Part shown: positions 1-11,174 of the stretch, one piece after another
Numbering within the stretch: the first letter of the stretch is position 1
Layout of the letters: each line of letters opens with the position of its first letter
Source: Luzula sylvatica
Lineage: Eukaryota; Streptophyta; Magnoliopsida; Poales; Juncaceae
Direction: 5' to 3'
Assembly: GCA_946800325.1 (NCBI GenBank)
Contig: OX326960.1
Location: 38,881,842 to 38,945,841 of the forward strand
DNA length: 64,000 nt
Notes under the pieces: model-generated
What the model was told of the DNA's origin: nothing
What the model saw: the letters and a program-made list of their open reading frames with translations, nothing else
The model's database searches: none
Program-made: the position numbers and the translations under genes

Positions 1-1116
1 TTAACTCATTTTTACGAATTATATTATAATTATAATTATAATTATAATCAAGATAAAGCCCACAAAAATGTTAATACCCTATAAAGACAAAAATCAGAAA
101 TAACATGTACATGTACTGGGTCAATGGCAACTCAATAATTTTTTGGGCTTTCGACAAAATTATCATTTATGTTGTAATTTAATTTTAATAAGCATTCGTG
201 TAATTTAATTTAATTTTAATACCCTACTAAGTATAATTACATTAATAAATATCTTTTAACCATTAGTTTTTATTTTCATTCTTTTTATATGTATATTTAT
301 AGTTTCATTATCTTTTATTTTTAAATATTTTGAAGGTGCGTTTGTTTATTTTATTATCATTTGTTGTTAGTTTTTCATGAAAAAATAATAAATATATATT
401 AAAATCAAATAACTATAACATATAATAATAATTTTTTTGAAATTATTACGTGCTAAAAAAAATTTATAAATTTTTTTAAAATTAATAAAAAATTACGAGA
501 AATAGTTTTTTTAACTATCAAATATGAAAATAAAAAAGGGTATTTTGGTCCAAAAAATATTTAACTCCATCCAAAGTTAAATTTAATCCCTATAGGGGTG
601 TATTTGAAAATAAAAATTTGGTTTGAGAGATTTTTTTGGAGTTTCGAAAAAGATAGGGTTTTTGTTACAATACCCAAAAAATTAGGGGTTTTTCTGAAAA
701 TTTCCTCATCAATTATCATCCCTTTGTTCGGCCCAAATATTTTTAATTTTTGATATTTTAGTCGTATATTGGATTCAAAAGTAAATAACGGATCAGATTA
801 TTTGTTATGGCCCAAATATTTTATCAATGCTTATACTATGGGCTGTATTGAGCTAACATCCAGAATGTATGTGTACCGCAGTAAGAATAACAGTCCACCA
901 ATCAAATGTAGCCGGTAATATTACCGCTTCTACAATTACTCCAATTTTCATATATACACCCGGTCTACAATATTCCCAATTATCAGTAACTCGGTGTACA
1001 TACACCATGTCCACGATAATACTTAACTTCCTTCACAGCCTCTGTTTATTTTCTCTGTCCTAAAATTTCGAATTTCTATCTTCTCTCTCGAGAACACAAA
1101 GAAACCAAAAAACAAG
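1..1116. other. AT-rich upstream region of the PWWP gene with one dispersed repeat copy
   Basis: No coding signal seen. About 335-705 is one copy of a dispersed AT-rich repeat that recurs near 26860-27215 and 29790-30135 (same strand) and 29285-29560 (inverted). Shared landmarks in order are a TTTTTCATGAAAAA-like stretch, a run reading AAAATTAATAAAAAAT, then GATATTTTGG-like and TATTTGAAAA-like stretches. The 200 bp before the gene are pyrimidine-rich and probably hold its promoter and 5' leader; no clear TATA box was picked. Confidence 0.5.
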
Positions 1117-1224
1117 GTAATCGATTTTATATTTTTTCGTGTATTTCTCAACGTTTTTCATATAGTATGGTGAAGAAGTTTTGTCTCTTTCCGTAAGTAA
1201 TCATTTGGGTTTTCTTCTTTCTAG
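1117..1224 (+). other. Possible intron in the 5' UTR of the PWWP gene
   Basis: CAAG|GTAATC at 1117 and TTTCTAG|GG at 1224 bracket a 108-bp T-rich stretch just before the start codon. Leader introns are common in plant genes, and the CT-rich exon-like sequence on both sides fits. This is inferred from splice-site appearance only. Confidence 0.45.
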
Positions 1225-1260
1225 GGTTTCCTCTTTTGTCAAGCCCTGAACGGCTAAACC

Positions 1261-1584
1261 TCGAAGCAAGTTTCAACCATCTTCGGCGATGGCTACCAAC
1301 TCATCTGAGGAAGATCAAGCCGTAGCCCAAAACCCAGAATCCCCTCCAAGGGATTCATCATCATCGGAAGAAGAAGAACCCAAACCAGAAATGGAGATAG
1401 AAATCAAAACCCCCAAAACCCGTCGAAGCAAGCTTCAACCATCTTCGGCGATGGCTACCAACTCATCTGAGGAAGATCAAGCCGTAGCCCAAAACCCAGA
1501 ATCCCCTCCAAGGGATTCATCATCATCGGAAGAAGAAGAACCCAAACCAGAAATGGAGATAGAAATCGAAACCCCCAAAACCCG
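1261..1584 (+). repeat. 162-bp tandem duplication spanning leader and start codon
   Basis: Copy 1 is 1261-1422 and copy 2 is 1423-1584. I see two differences (T to C just after AAGCAAG, and A to G in the ATAGAAATC(A/G)AAAC segment). The length is a multiple of three, so the 28 leader bases before the original ATG are now translated in copy 2 (reading SKLQPSSA before the second Met). Confidence 0.93.
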
Positions 1585-3616
1585 TGGAAGACCGAAGAAA
1601 ACCCGAAAAGAAAATGATTCGGTTACTGAGAGTGGGAAGTTATCTTACTCTTCTTCGTTTCAGGAGGAGACGAAAGGGAGGTTTGCAGTACCGGACTTGG
1701 TATGGGGCAAGGTGAGGAGTCATCCATGGTGGCCGGGTCAGATTTTCGACCCGTCTGACGCGTCAGAGCTCGCTTTAAAACATCGCAACAAGAACAATCT
1801 TTTGGTTGCTTATTTCGGCGATAAAACCTTTGCTTGGAACGATTCGTCTGTTCTAAAACCGTTCCAAACCAATTTCTCTAAGATGGACAAACAGTGCAAG
1901 ACCGAGGCTTTCGTTACAGCTGTCGACGTCTCATTGGCCGAGATATCTAGACGCGTCGATTTCGCCTTGTCATGCTCTTGTTTCGGTCCAGAGATAAGTA
2001 CAGGCAAAATCGACAATACCGGGATTAAGGCTTATACGTATAGTCCTTCTGGTGATACACTTTTGATTAGAAACTCGTTTGAGCCGTTCAAATTTGTTAA
2101 CTTTATCGCCGAATTGAGTGAAAACCCTAATGATGAGGTTGAAAGACTTGATATTGTAATTGCAAAGGCTCAATTGAAAGCGTTTGATAGATTTAGGGGT
2201 TGTAATTTGGCTCTTCCTGAGTTTAATTTAACTAGGGTTTCTTTTGAAGAAGAAGAAGAAGAAGATGTGAATATAACTGTACGTGCACTTAAGAAGAGAA
2301 AATCAAAACCTAAAAAGGAAATCAGGATGAAGAAGAGAGAAGAGAATAAATTGGTACCAGATGAAGAGGAGGAGAAAAAATTGGTATCAGAAGAAGATGA
2401 GAAGATGGATTTGGTACCAGAAGAAGAGGAGGAGAAGAAATTAGTACCAGAAGAGAAGGGGAAAAAGAAGAGAAAAGTCTCTGAAATATTGGAGAAAAAC
2501 GAGGCTGAAAAAACTCCAAGTAGGGTTAATAAAGTTCGCTTAGGTGGACCAACTGGATCCTCCAGTGTTTCAGGCAAAAACAAAAAGAAGAAAAGTTTGG
2601 ATTCTTTAGGCGATTTACAATCCAAGTTTAAATCTAAGAGAAAGTTTTCCAAAGTTGGTGAATGCATGCTCAGAGCTTCGCATCAAGTTTCAAATTCGCC
2701 CTCTCCTGTTTCAAAATCAAATTCTAAGAACTCGCAAAAAAGAAAAAGTTTATCCCAGGTAATTGATAAGAAAAAATCAATCGAGAAAAGTTGTAGAAAG
2801 AAGAAAGAGGCTTTGAGAGAGAAAGAAGGAGGAGGCAATGAAGAGTTTAGTTTAGAGGAGTATTTGTCTTCTAGTGAGATGTTATCGCAGCTTAGCTTAG
2901 CGGGTCGAGACCCGTTAAAGGGGTATAGTTTTATTCCCATGATAACTAGCTTTTTTACCGGATTTAGGGGTTTCGTCGTTGATGCTTCTTCTGACGATGA
3001 GAAGCCAGTACAGGTTAAAAGGGGTAGAAAGAAATCTGTTTCCGGGAAAGCAAATTCCCCAGGAAATGAAACCCCGGATTCTGAAGAAAAACCTAGTCGT
3101 CAGAAAAAGAAAGCAGAGCCTCGGTCACGACCAACGAAGAAAAGGAATAGAAAGGAAAAAGAGGAGATAAATGTGGAGGACAAATCCGGTATTCCAAATG
3201 AAGAATCGGGTAACGAGAAAAACCTGGATAACAATTCCGTGATTTCTGATGCTAACGGGAAAGAACCGGGAAATGAAAAGAAGGAAGAAGACATCGAGAT
3301 AGAAGAAGAGTGCATGCCGACTGCTCTCGTGTTAAACTTCACAAAAGCGGATGCGGTTCCGTCCAAGACGGATCTTAACGGGTTCTTTACCCGTTTTGGG
3401 CCGTTGAAAGAGGACGAGACGGGGGTATTGAAGGACCCGTGCCGCGCGCAAGTGGTCTTTAAAAAGGGCGTGGATGCTGAGCTGGCGTTCAGTAATGCTG
3501 GCAAGGTTGATGTGTTTGGAAAGGCGCTCGTTAGTTTCAGCCTGGCTAGTTATTTGCCTTCTTCCAATGTGAAATCCACGCAAGAAGAAAAGGTCGACGT
3601 GCCCGTTCAAGATTAG
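1289..3616 (+). CDS. PWWP-domain chromatin protein
   Basis: Single-exon gene, 775 aa. The PWWP domain starts near residue 134 (PDLVWGKVRSHPWWPGQIF) and runs to about 200; such domains bind methylated histone and DNA. The middle is very acidic and lysine-rich with four imperfect repeats of the LVPEEEEEKK type near residues 355-390 and many basic nuclear-localisation-like runs. The C-terminus (about 677-755, beginning MPTALVLNFTKADAVPS) resembles the RRM-like end of plant PDP-type PWWP proteins, which in Arabidopsis act with MSI4/5 and PRC2 on flowering genes; extending that role here is inference. The first 54 codons are a near-perfect tandem duplication, so the ancestral start was probably the ATG at 1451. 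Two in-frame starts are thus possible; I use the upstream one because it has the same local context. Confidence 0.92.
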   Translation: MATNSSEEDQAVAQNPESPPRDSSSSEEEEPKPEMEIEIKTPKTRRSKLQPSSAMATNSSEEDQAVAQNPESPPRDSSSSEEEEPKPEMEIEIETPKTRGRPKKTRKENDSVTESGKLSYSSSFQEETKGRFAVPDLVWGKVRSHPWWPGQIFDPSDASELALKHRNKNNLLVAYFGDKTFAWNDSSVLKPFQTNFSKMDKQCKTEAFVTAVDVSLAEISRRVDFALSCSCFGPEISTGKIDNTGIKAYTYSPSGDTLLIRNSFEPFKFVNFIAELSENPNDEVERLDIVIAKAQLKAFDRFRGCNLALPEFNLTRVSFEEEEEEDVNITVRALKKRKSKPKKEIRMKKREENKLVPDEEEEKKLVSEEDEKMDLVPEEEEEKKLVPEEKGKKKRKVSEILEKNEAEKTPSRVNKVRLGGPTGSSSVSGKNKKKKSLDSLGDLQSKFKSKRKFSKVGECMLRASHQVSNSPSPVSKSNSKNSQKRKSLSQVIDKKKSIEKSCRKKKEALREKEGGGNEEFSLEEYLSSSEMLSQLSLAGRDPLKGYSFIPMITSFFTGFRGFVVDASSDDEKPVQVKRGRKKSVSGKANSPGNETPDSEEKPSRQKKKAEPRSRPTKKRNRKEKEEINVEDKSGIPNEESGNEKNLDNNSVISDANGKEPGNEKKEEDIEIEEECMPTALVLNFTKADAVPSKTDLNGFFTRFGPLKEDETGVLKDPCRAQVVFKKGVDAELAFSNAGKVDVFGKALVSFSLASYLPSSNVKSTQEEKVDVPVQD

Positions 3617-4046
3617 GGTTTTCCTGTTTATTTCAAGGACTTTTTCGGGTTATTTATGAAAGTTAACAATAGAGATATTTTTGCTTTGCTGTATGGTTTT
3701 AATTTGTTGTTTTATTTGGGGAGAACTGTGTTTGTTTAATTATATGTTGAGTTTTATTTATGAGTTTAGACAAAAGGGGTAAATATAAAATCGTATGTAT
3801 TTGAAATTAAATTATGGTTGGTTTGTGCCATATCTTTTTTTTAATTTTTGATATGAAATGTATTTTACTTCATGGATTTTGAGAGAAGAAAGAAAGTTTG
3901 AAAATAATTGAATACAATCTACTCTCAAGTCTCAGATTCAAAATATTTACCAAGTCCAATTTACTCCTGAATAAAATCACTAATAACTACTAGAAATTTG
4001 GGTGATTTTCTTTTGATAACACAACAAAATAATCGTTAATTCACTT

Positions 4047-6395
4047 TTAAACATGAGAAAGAGAAATATTTGCTATTTTCTCCTCCAAATGCGATACCAG
4101 GGAGCCTCCACTCGTGTTCACATTAACATTCTCCTTCTCCATACTCGACACTGTATTTCTACCAAGACTCTTTTCCTTCAAAATACAAAAAAACCATCAA
4201 AAAAATAAAAATAAAATTAATAATGAAATGAAAGAAACAAACCTTGTCGAAATATCCAATTTTAGGAGTGGGCAATCTCAGACCGGAAGGCTTGAAGCTA
4301 AACCCTCTCTCTTCAGAACACAGACTCGAATTACTACTGCTTCGAGACAAACCCCCACTAACGGGTACAGACTCCCTCGACAAACTCAGACCCGTTAAGG
4401 GGGACCCGATTCTCTTCAAGAGGGCAGGAGAGAGAGAGGACGCCGAACAAGAACCGAGATCCACGCTGTCTATCGAACTGCTCGGAGAAATCGAAATGTT
4501 TGCTTGGATGAGTGACGACTTTTTTTGTGTTCCCATTTTGCCCTTGGATAACGAGGGTGGGATTTTCTTCTTTGTAACGGGTATGGATGATTTGAGATTT
4601 GGATCCGGTATTATTCGGACTGATTGGGTTCTTCTTATCGATGGATTAGGTTGACCAATGAGAGAGCGCGATGTTGAGTTGCTTGGAATTTTAGTTACTT
4701 TATTAACGGATGATCCGTTAAGTACACTTCCTGTGAAAATAAATCATTTATTTATTTGTAATTAAAATGAAATTCTTTATTTATTATTGTGATTACCCGT
4801 GCTGGTTCGTTTGAGGGTATTATTGAGAGGAGGAGAGGGACCCTTGATTAGGGTTTTAGGAGTGCTACTAGGTTTTGCCAAAATTCTCGGAGGTTTTAGA
4901 GAGGTTGCTCCAATCTTGTAATGATGAAAAATTAGAATATTAGGAATTTATTTTGATATGTTAGTAAATAATAAATATGCAAAAAGGCCCTTTATAGAGA
5001 ATAACTTTGGACGTACTTGTAATTTTGAAGTAATTGGTGCAGATTTATCAGTATTTTCTGGCTGCTTCGGTGGCAAACCAGCCCTTCTCATTCCTGTTGC
5101 CATTGGAAGCTTCAACTGGAAACAATATCAAAATTTCATTTATACCCCCTCAAAACATGAAATATCATGAATACCCCTACAAAACCACTGTAAAGTTTGT
5201 CCAAATTATTGATACCTTGTTTTGAGAGGCTCTCATAACCTTGTCTTTAGCTGTAAACACAAAAGCATAACATCAAAAATATGAAATTTTAGTAAGAAAT
5301 TACTAGAAAAATGTTATGAAATATATTTTTGTAACTTACGGCCCAACCGAGATGCACCGAGCCCCTCCTTTTTATGTTTAATTACTTTCGGGTCCTTGAC
5401 AGACACAAAGGAACCGAGGGATTTTTGTACGGAGGCCCTTACATTATCAAACAATTCCGTTTCGAGGCTCTCCAGTGTCCAGGTGTCACTATCGAGAGTG
5501 GAGCTCGACTCGGCAGATCTTCTCATGTCTTCTGGAATTCCAGCCAGAACTGATTTCTCAGTTTTTGAAAACATGCTGTTTATGATAGACAGTTCTTCCG
5601 TGTTGAGAACCCCTGCGGAAACCAATTCCAGGTTTTCAAATCGAGGAATTGGTTTGAGATTTTGAAAATTGATAAGAAGTCTGAGTTTGAGTACCTTCAC
5701 ATGTGAAGAATGCACTGTCCCATGCTAGGCTTTTGCGCAAATTACAGCTTTGTTTTGAGGGTTTTGAATCTGGTGATACTGATAGCTCTGGATTTTCATT
5801 GTTTATGTCAGTAATTTTCATTTCATTCTCTTCTTTTTGATTCTCTTCTCCAGAATGGAGATCTCCATTGTCTACTCTTGAATGGATCATTTCGTCAGGT
5901 TGGATGATTGGGCTCGGAGGGTCTAAAATGAATAAATTGAGTCAGTATTAAGAAGAAAAATTGGTTCTTTTTTCAACTAATCTAATATCTACTCATATCA
6001 TCTGTTCGGAAAAAAATTGTTAATCAATCCATCCGAATCAGTCTTTTCTTTGTTGAAATGCTGCAAACCAGAAATTTATAAATAGAAATAAAATCGCTTA
6101 TGTATATTGAGCAATTTATGCATCTGTCCATTCAAATCTGCAAATCTAGCACTGATTTACAACTTTCCCGATCTAATCATTATCAAAACATTACAATAGA
6201 TCATTCTCAAGAGAAATAACAGGATTAAATCAGGTCATCGAATAAATCTATAAAAATACATAGCAGATAAATAAAACAATCTCGGAAATTCAAGAAAAAT
6301 CCCTTCAAGAAATTCTTACCGAGCAAACGCTCATCACTGGGAGGAAATAGCACATCGTCCTCTAACGAGATGTCCATCAAAGAAAGCCCCTCCAT
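4047..6395 (-). CDS. Uncharacterised plant Ser-rich protein (AWDSAFFT-motif family), 5 exons
   Basis: Rebuilt exons on the minus strand: 6395-6320, 5922-5695, 5612-5340, 4730-4243, 4175-4047. All junctions are GT-AG and phases agree (1,1,1,0), giving 397 aa. The N-terminus is acidic (MDISLEDDVLFPPSDE), followed by a conserved-looking block NLRKSLAWDSAFFTCEGVLN in exons 2-3, a basic/serine-rich middle, and a short tail ending in SLVSHLEEKIANISL. I have seen the KSLAWDSAFF...GVL block in plant proteins annotated only as uncharacterised or GTSE1/microtubule-associated-like; I cannot assign a function. No signal peptide or membrane segment. It is a tail-to-tail neighbour of the PWWP gene, with about 430 bp between the two stop codons. 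Confidence 0.8.
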
Positions 6396-6719
6396 TGATT
6401 CGCAATAATTCCTTCTTTTTTGATGGTCGATTTGGGGAAGAAAAGAATGGAAAACGGTAATAATTCAAAGATTAGGGTACTTCTAGTGGGGTCGATATAT
6501 CAACCCTCTATTTTTTCACTATCGCGCTTAACGATTACAGAAAAGGATAGGTGGGCGTGTAGTTTTAGAGAGGGAAGGGAATAAAGTCGGAGTGAATTAT
6601 ATCAATTGACGAAATAGGTACCTTCGTATGGGAGCGGCTTGATTTGAATTTTAGGTTCTGAGAAGTTACCAAAATACCCTCGGATAAATCACATATTTGA
6701 TATTTGGGAATTTTTTATA

Positions 6720-7586
6720 GGGAAAATTTTAACTCTAGACCAAATATATTTGCTAATTTGTAAAATGGACAAGAAAGTTTGATAATTTGTATTATAACAC
6801 TCTCGACAATTGAAATGTCGAGACACTGTTCACTTCTCGACAATTGAAATGTCGAGAGGTTTTAATCCGTTTTAATCCTGCATTAATGGGTGTAATTTGT
6901 ACTTAAAACTGTTCGACAATTGAATTGTCGAGACACTGTTCACTTCCCGACATTTGAAATGTCGAAACACTGTTCATCCTCCTCGGAAAAAATCAACCCG
7001 GCATTTCATCGAACACATACCAAGTAATCTCTCACGCAGCAAAGTTTCTCATCTAAGAATCATTCCTTACGAATGGATCCTTGTCCGTTCGTAAGGGTTT
7101 TGGTCGGGAACCTTGCACTCAAACTTCCCGTATCGACGCGTGCTGCCGGCGCCGGTGCCGGTGTTCATCCTTCTTCAAATCCTTGTTACTGCAAAATCCG
7201 GTTGAACAAACTATTCCTGCTCCGTTAACTTCTTATGACAGCGGCAGTCCGGCTCCGTCTCAGGCAGCTAGTCCGGCTGCGGTGTTCCGTCTCCCGAAAG
7301 CTGATGTGGATAAGACTTCTAGTAAAGGATGAACAGTGTTTCGACATTTCAAATGTCGGGAAGTGAACAGTGTCTCGACAATTCAATTGTCGAGCAGTTT
7401 TAAGTACAAATTACACCAATTAACGCAGGATTAAAACGGATTAAAACCTCTCGACATTTCAATTGTCGAGACGTGAACAGTGTCTCGACATTTCAATTGT
7501 CGAGAGTGTTATAATACAAATTATCAAACTTTCTTTTCCATTTTACAAATTAGCAAACATATTTGGTCTGCAGTTAAAATTTTCCC
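6720..7586 (+). mobile_element. Pack-MULE carrying a DUF1005 gene fragment
   Basis: Perfect 9-bp target duplication TTTTTTATA at 6711-6719 and 7587-7595. The terminal inverted repeats are about 260 bp (6720-6979 and 7327-7586), start GGGAAAATTTTAACT, and differ at only a handful of positions by eye, so the insertion looks recent. Each arm has four near-palindromic boxes of the type TCGACAATTGAAATGTCGA. The 347-bp core is GC-rich unlike the arms and encodes a host-like protein fragment. The element lies inside the left TIR of a larger MULE, so it inserted later. Confidence 0.9.
7073..7326 (+). pseudogene. Captured DUF1005 N-terminal fragment, frameshifted
   Basis: From the ATG at 7073 the reading is MDPCPFVRVLVGNLALKLPV, then a Gly/Ala-rich patch and HPSSNPCYCKIRLN, which matches the N-terminus of plant DUF1005 proteins (formin-like annotations; function unknown). 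It then stops, and the family resemblance continues in another frame as QTIPAPLTSYDSG and AVFRLPKADVD, up to the inner edge of the right TIR. The 93 bp before the ATG may be the donor gene's leader. Only the N-terminal region is present, so no complete protein can be made. The copy was probably taken up by the transposon; the donor gene is not in this window. Confidence 0.72.
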
Positions 7587-7856
7587 TTTTTTATATGTAA
7601 CCAACTTTTTAAAGTTTATTCACGAAATAACCATCCATGGAACAATATTTGAAAAATGTTTTTTACGCAGAATGGAAGCCCGCCAAGCGGAGAATGGTTG
7701 TCCGCTTTTTATTACAAAAGATAATTAACTCATTTTGCAGAATTTTAGAAAAAACGAAGTTTGGTTCCTCGTCAGGCGGGGTATCATTCGCAGCCTTTGT
7801 CTAAATTTTGTTTTTAATGCCTAATCACAAATTTTCTTGATTACTGTAATGGTTAT

Positions 7857-8309
7857 TCATGCACTCATGCAAACTTTAATATATATACATGTATATTATA
7901 TGTATATTATTATTTTAATATTTTATTCGCATTCGATATTGTATTCATATATGTATTCGTGTTCGAAATGGAATATCGAATATCGTAGTCGTATCCGTAT
8001 TCGAAATTTGATATTGTATTGGAATCCGATATAGTATTTGTGTTCGAATACGATATTCATGATTATTCATGCAACTCGAGCAAACTTTAATATATATACA
8101 TGTATATATATGTATGTTTATTATAATTTTATTTTATTTTAATATTTTATTCACATTCGATATTGTATTCATATATGTATTCGTGTTCGAAATGGAATAT
8201 CGAATATCGTAGTCGTATTCGTATTCGAAATTGGATATTGTATTTGAATCCGATATAGTATTTGTGTTCGAATACGATATTCATGATTATTCATGCAACT
8301 CAAGCAAAC

Positions 8310-8316
<7 letters not shown>
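7857..8316 (+). repeat. Tandemly duplicated inner segment of the left MULE arm
   Basis: Two copies of a roughly 215-bp unit rich in TTCGAAT/ATCGAAT words (about 7868-8085 and 8086-8316), each starting near GCAAACTTTAATATAT and ending in CATGATTATTCATGCAACTC. The right arm (11757-11985) has a single complementary copy, so the duplication happened in the left arm only. Confidence 0.75.

Positions 8317-8389
<73 letters not shown>
8313..8389. repeat. (TA)n microsatellite
   Basis: About 38 AT units. A TIR element abuts its right end. Similar TA runs border other elements at 11143-11170, 40257-40304, 46878-46920 and 51853-51902. Confidence 0.95.
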
Positions 8390-8391
<2 letters not shown>

Positions 8392-8650
8392 GGAGTTCTA
8401 TCATACACCCTTTTACAAGGGTATTTTGGGCATTTTAACAATTAATTACATTTATAAAAGGGTGTATCATAAAATTTATCTTTTATGGAGATTTTTGTTT
8501 AAATGAACAACAAAAAATTCCGATTTAGTTACACATTAATTGATAAATATATTTGATATCTTACCTTAAATATTCATAAATGGATAATTACTCCAAATAT
8601 CCTTGAAAATGGATGTATGATAAGGAAATGTGTGTATGATAAAAGCCCTT
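8390..8650. mobile_element. MITE with ATCATACACC-type inverted ends
   Basis: Left end GGGGAGTTCTATCATACACC; the right end read backwards is GGGCTTTTATCATACACAC. Both ends touch TA-rich DNA, so a target duplication cannot be told from the microsatellite. No coding sequence. A single related end (GGGTGTACGATAGAACTCCC) lies at 40237-40256, again next to a TA run. Confidence 0.55.
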
Positions 8651-8659
8651 ATATATATA

Positions 8660-11138
8660 GAGTGTGACTATTCTACTTGTACAAGTAAAATTAAGATTGT
8701 ACTTGTGATGTTTCTACCGTTGGATTGGCATCCATATCAGGCCCTCCCTTTGTCTTTGTTTCATTCCGTCAGTCAGACACTTCTCCGTTTCCTTCCTTCC
8801 TCGTCTCTCGTCTCTATGTGAATACACGACTTGAAGGATCTCTCTCCTCCGTGCCTTCTCCTCCTTCAACCTTCCTCCTGAGCTTCTCTCTCCCATTTAT
8901 ATTGAGCAATCTTCTCCAAGGAGCTCTCTTTTCTCCCGCGACCCACCATCAACTGTCCTTCTCTGTCGCAAATTCAGATCGAAGGACTCTTCCTCTCCTG
9001 CTCCTCAGCCCAGCATGTCCGCTCTGTTGTCAATCTATTCATTCAGTCACAAATCCGGTATTACAAAGTAGGTTTCTTTACTAAATTGATTTCAATTTTG
9101 TTTTGTTTTGCGAAGAACATCAACTGAAATGTGCACGGAATTGGGGACTAATTTTGGAATAGAAGCTTTTGAATTTTTTAAATTGGGTCTGATATTAATA
9201 GAAGTATAAAATCGAACCGGGAAATACAGAGTAATTGGCACCTAATCGATGTATGGTATATGGTGGATCAAACTCCTCACAAATCAAGATTGCCGCGTTG
9301 AAATCTGACCAAGAAGAAAATGATTCTCTATGTTGAATATATCCCAGCTCTTACTTACCAAAGATTAGATGATTTTATTGGAGAAGTTTATATCCTGCAA
9401 TTTGCCATTTTTTATGGACTTACATAATATGGATAGCGCACTCTACTTGTTCGTTAAAATGTTCAAGTGAAGTATTTTCAAAATTAATATGTGAACTTTC
9501 ATTTTGAATATTCTAGGAGATAGCAAGAGAGGAAATCTTGGAGGCGTACTAGTAGATCATAAAGATGAATTTGCGAAGAAAAAAATGTTCTTCCGGTTCT
9601 TAAATGTAGAGGCTATAAATGAGTTTTTAATTTTTATCCTTATTATTCATTTATATCTTATTTGATTTTTCGTCAAGTACTTGTTTATTTTACAAATTTT
9701 TTAATATGAGTGAAATTATCAGGTTTAAATTCTAATTATGTTGTCTCGATGTATGTTGTATGATAACGTGGAAAAAATGAAATTTTATAAGATCATAAAT
9801 TTGTGATATTATATATGTTGCTCATTATTAGAAAGGTGTTGAATCCCGCGGAAGGCGGGAGGATTTGCCAATTCAACCCCAAAATTGTTCCTTTTATATA
9901 TGCCTCGAAAATAATGATTTTAAAATTAGAAATGCTGATTATAAGTTCACTAATTTTCATTTGTAAGAGTTTGTGAATACATGATTTTAAAATTACAACC
10001 AAGTCCACAAAAATTAACATATTATAAAAAGGATAAATAAGTAAAAAACAATGATTTAAATTGCGGCGCAATACCGCAAATCGCAATTAATATTCACAAA
10101 ACACAACACCGCAACCTGCTATATAGCGCCGTAATATGACGCAATATCGGGGATCATGTGTAAATTATTGTTCAAGCGCAATGGACCGCTATATCGCAAT
10201 TTAAAACATTGGTAAAAAATAAGTTCAAATTCAACAAAATTTATAATGGAAACAACAAAATTCAGATATTAATATAATATAATTTGTACATGATTCAACA
10301 AAATTATATAAAATCTCAACCATAAATACAAACATAAATCATCATATAAATTCCTCAATGTAACATATTTAGAATACAACCAATTACAACCCAAAACCCT
10401 GGTCCAATTACAACCAATCAGAATTAACAAAATTACAACACCTAAACACTAAAGTTTATAGCCTAAAAGTCACTAAATCCATTCACTTTGGACTCACAAT
10501 CTTCAGTTATTTTCACCCCTCATGTTCAATTTAATTTGAAAGCCTATTTTGTGCATCAATGAAATGGGTCAAGCAAGTATATCAATTTCTCAGCAAAAGT
10601 TTTGTTGCATAATTTGCAGTGCAAAATTAACATGATATTTTGACATAAGCTGGATAATTTGCATAATTTGATCAATCAACTACAATTATGAAAAATCGTA
10701 AATAACCTGCAAAATTGAGGCTAAATTTCAGTATCAACCTGAATACTTACGGAAAGAACAATTGTCCTTTTTGTAATAAAAGCAGGAAGAGGAAATATCA
10801 TTCTCTAAATTGTTCAGACTTAAGAGAGGAAAAGTGCTAACAGATAGAGGGCATGCGACCAAAGGAAATAGATATGGGGTATGCTAAGAGAGGAAAATCG
10901 GCAAACCGCCGGAGCACATGGAGATGGGTCTCTCGTGCATGCAAGAAGATTTTAGTTTGAATCTGTTTGGGGAGGAGAAAGGAAGTAACAAAACGGAGAC
11001 ATTGGGAACAAGCAAAGAGATGAATGGAGAGTTAACTGTCGTTAACTTTATTATGAGCACGTATCTTAAAAAAGATCTAACGATTGAAAGAGTCACAAGT
11101 AGAGTTGGTACAATACTTGTACAAACAAAATAGTCGCA

Positions 11139-11141
<3 letters not shown>
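8660..11141. mobile_element. TIR element nested inside the large MULE
   Basis: Ends are GAGTGTGACTATTCTACTTG (left) and, read backwards from 11141, GAGTGCGACTATTTTGTTTG; similarity continues through TGTACAAGTA, ACTTGTGA and a CGTT(G/A)GAT word for about 70 bp. Both ends sit in TATATATA. The left interior (8720-9060) is CT-rich and looks like a captured gene leader; I found no recognisable protein. A hAT MITE has inserted at 10049. Superfamily not determined. Confidence 0.6.
10049..10211. mobile_element. hAT-type MITE, 163 bp
   Basis: Perfect 8-bp target duplication GTAAAAAA at 10041-10048 and 10212-10219. Terminal inverted repeat CAATGATTTAAATTGCGGCG against CAATGTTTTAAATTGCGATA read from the right end. 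GCGGCAATA-like subterminal words repeat inside. Ends and duplication length fit hAT. It is the same family as the 900-bp element at 61020-61919. Confidence 0.85.

Positions 11142-11174
<33 letters not shown>

Noticed and set aside
2170..2667. Minus-strand gene overlapping the PWWP gene
   Set aside because: It is the antisense of the acidic/lysine-rich coding repeats and reads only Ser/Phe-rich low complexity.
6000..6072. Extra exon of the five-exon minus-strand gene
   Set aside because: A TTTGCAG acceptor is present, but the following frame stops early and there is no GT donor; skipping it keeps phase.
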